Positions 5,440-6,187 of a DNA stretch of 6,187 nt are shown here, piece after piece. The notes beneath the pieces are model-generated. The model was given only the letters and a program-made list of their open reading frames with translations, was not told the origin of the DNA and made no database searches. Position 1 is the stretch's first letter; the number at the start of each line of letters is the position of its first letter. The translations under genes and the position numbers were made by a program. Origin of the DNA: JBOGHU01 sp050742255 (lineage in GTDB: Bacteria > Actinomycetota > Acidimicrobiia > Acidimicrobiales > CADCSY01); the NCBI GenBank assembly GCA_050742255.1, contig JBOGHU010000123.1, positions 1 through 6,187 of the forward strand. Reading direction: 5' to 3'.

Positions 5440-6187
5440 ATGAAAGATACCGACGCTTGGCAACTCCTTCCCCGCCTGGCCGCACCCGCCGCCGAGGAGC
5501 CTCCCATGCGCGCCGCCCTGCCCTACCCGCCCCCCGACCACCTCCACATCCGCCCCTGGCCCGACCCGGTCATCGACCGTCTCGGGCACGACCCCCGGTC
5601 GACCTACGTCGAGCGGTTCTGGCTCGGGGTGCTGGGACCGTCCACCACCTGGCTCCTGCGCCGGGTGGCGGCCGAGCTCGATCGTGAGCCGGCCGGCTTC
5701 GACCTCGCCCTGGGCGACACCGCCCGTTCCCTCGGCCTCGGTGGCGAGGGGCGCAACTCGCCGTTCGTACGGGCCCTGGCGCGCTGCTGCCAGTTCGACC
5801 TGGCCACCCCCGAGGGCGAGGACGTGCTCGCCGTGCGGCGCAAGCTGCCCCCGCTCACCCGCCGCCAGGTGACCCGCCTGCCCCAGGCCGTCCAGGAAGA
5901 GCACCGGCTCTGGCTGGACGGCGAGCTCCGCACCCCCGAGGCCGAGAGGCTCCGACGCCGGTCCCGCCAGCTCGCCCTCTCCCTGCTGGAGCTGGGCGAG
6001 GGCCTGGAGGCGGCCGAGCGCCAGCTCCAGCGGTGGCGGTTCCACCCCGCCGTGGCCCACGAGTCCGCCCTGTGGGCCTGGGAGCGCCACCGCCGGGCCC
6101 GGGCCGCCGCCGAGGCGGCCGGCCCTGAGGCGGGCGAGGTGACGGGCCGCCCGGAGGCGGCCGCCGGCGAGGCGGGTGGCCCCGCCG
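5440..6187 (+). CDS. Conserved actinobacterial protein of unknown function (partial, runs off the right edge)
   Basis: An open frame of 249 complete codons continues past the window with no stop. I recall similar actinobacterial proteins sharing a core of Arg-Pro-Trp-Pro-Asp-Pro-Val, Leu-Gly-His-Asp-Pro-Arg-Ser and Tyr-Val-Glu-Arg-Phe-Trp-Leu (about 38-62), then Leu-Gly-Pro-Ser-Thr-Thr-Trp-Leu-Leu-Arg-Arg (65-75). A compact helical part follows at about 88-155, containing Ser-Pro-Phe-Val-Arg-Ala-Leu-Ala-Arg-Cys-Cys and Leu-Pro-Pro-Leu-Thr-Arg-Arg-Gln. Their function is unknown to me. The 70-150 region, with a Leu-Gly-Leu-Gly-Gly turn followed by a basic helix, could be a winged helix, but this is a guess. 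Residues 165-225 are strongly charged helix, possibly coiled coil. The end (226 on) is Glu/Ala/Gly-rich low complexity. No signal peptide or membrane segment is seen. ATG 5440 is chosen because a well-formed promoter ends five bases upstream. ATG 5506 (residue 23) is an alternative that removes a variable N-terminal tail. Confidence 0.75.
   Translation, partial: MKDTDAWQLLPRLAAPAAEEPPMRAALPYPPPDHLHIRPWPDPVIDRLGHDPRSTYVERFWLGVLGPSTTWLLRRVAAELDREPAGFDLALGDTARSLGLGGEGRNSPFVRALARCCQFDLATPEGEDVLAVRRKLPPLTRRQVTRLPQAVQEEHRLWLDGELRTPEAERLRRRSRQLALSLLELGEGLEAAERQLQRWRFHPAVAHESALWAWERHRRARAAAEAAGPEAGEVTGRPEAAAGEAGGPA

Noticed and set aside
4574..5485. 303-codon minus-strand frame opposite the L,D-transpeptidase
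   Set aside because: The plus strand carries a signal peptide, an SH3-like region and an intact YkuD active site. The antisense frame is His/Gly/Arg low complexity.
5425..6090. 221-codon minus-strand frame opposite the right-edge gene
   Set aside because: The plus-strand frame has a well-formed promoter, constrained motifs resembling known actinobacterial proteins and stays open to the edge. The minus frame is Gly/Pro/Gln-rich shadow sequence.

Overview
The window is very GC-rich with densely packed genes, near-total G/C at third codon positions and some GTG starts. This, together with an LpdA-like flavoprotein, an L,D-transpeptidase of actinobacterial layout and a terminal gene that resembles a conserved actinobacterial protein, points to a high-GC actinomycete. 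A lineage such as Acidimicrobiia would fit, but that is inference from gene style and not from a marker gene. No mobile element, CRISPR array, tRNA or rRNA was seen. The region reads as ordinary chromosome.

Layout. Positions 1-287 (+) hold the 3' end of a biotin-dependent acyl-CoA carboxylase subunit (linker and biotinyl domain). Convergent to it, at 302-1666 (-), is an LpdA-type flavoprotein related to NAD(P)H:quinone dehydrogenases that has only one of the two redox cysteines. Divergent from that, at 1775-2443 (+), is a HAD hydrolase of the haloacid-dehalogenase type. It converges on a minus-strand cluster: a fusion of rhodanese and a MoeB/ThiF-type adenylyltransferase (3316-4503), then a two-CBS-domain protein (2745-3164), then a small nine-cysteine protein (2454-2720). 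Divergent from the fusion gene is a secreted L,D-transpeptidase (4589-5332, +). It is followed by the 5' part of a conserved uncharacterised protein (5440 to the window edge, +), which stays open to the edge.

How the genes relate. The CBS and cysteine-rich genes are about two dozen bases apart, and the second has a strong ribosome site inside the gap, so they are very likely cotranscribed. The rhodanese-adenylyltransferase gene may feed the same transcript across a 151-base gap, but a palindrome lies in that gap. Otherwise the neighbours belong to unrelated housekeeping functions: carboxylation, redox, sulfur transfer, peptidoglycan cross-linking.

The most coherent pattern beyond the genes concerns start signals. 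Four genes have a -10-like hexamer ending only 5 to 8 bases before the start codon. Three of these lack any usable ribosome site, and in the fourth (3316-4503) the only candidate is poorly spaced. This suggests leaderless mRNAs. No wholly novel system is evident. The best leads are the leaderless set, the single-cysteine flavoprotein that keeps the His-Glu pair, the N-terminal rhodanese fusion, the cysteine-rich protein paired with the CBS protein, and the uncharacterised protein at the right edge.
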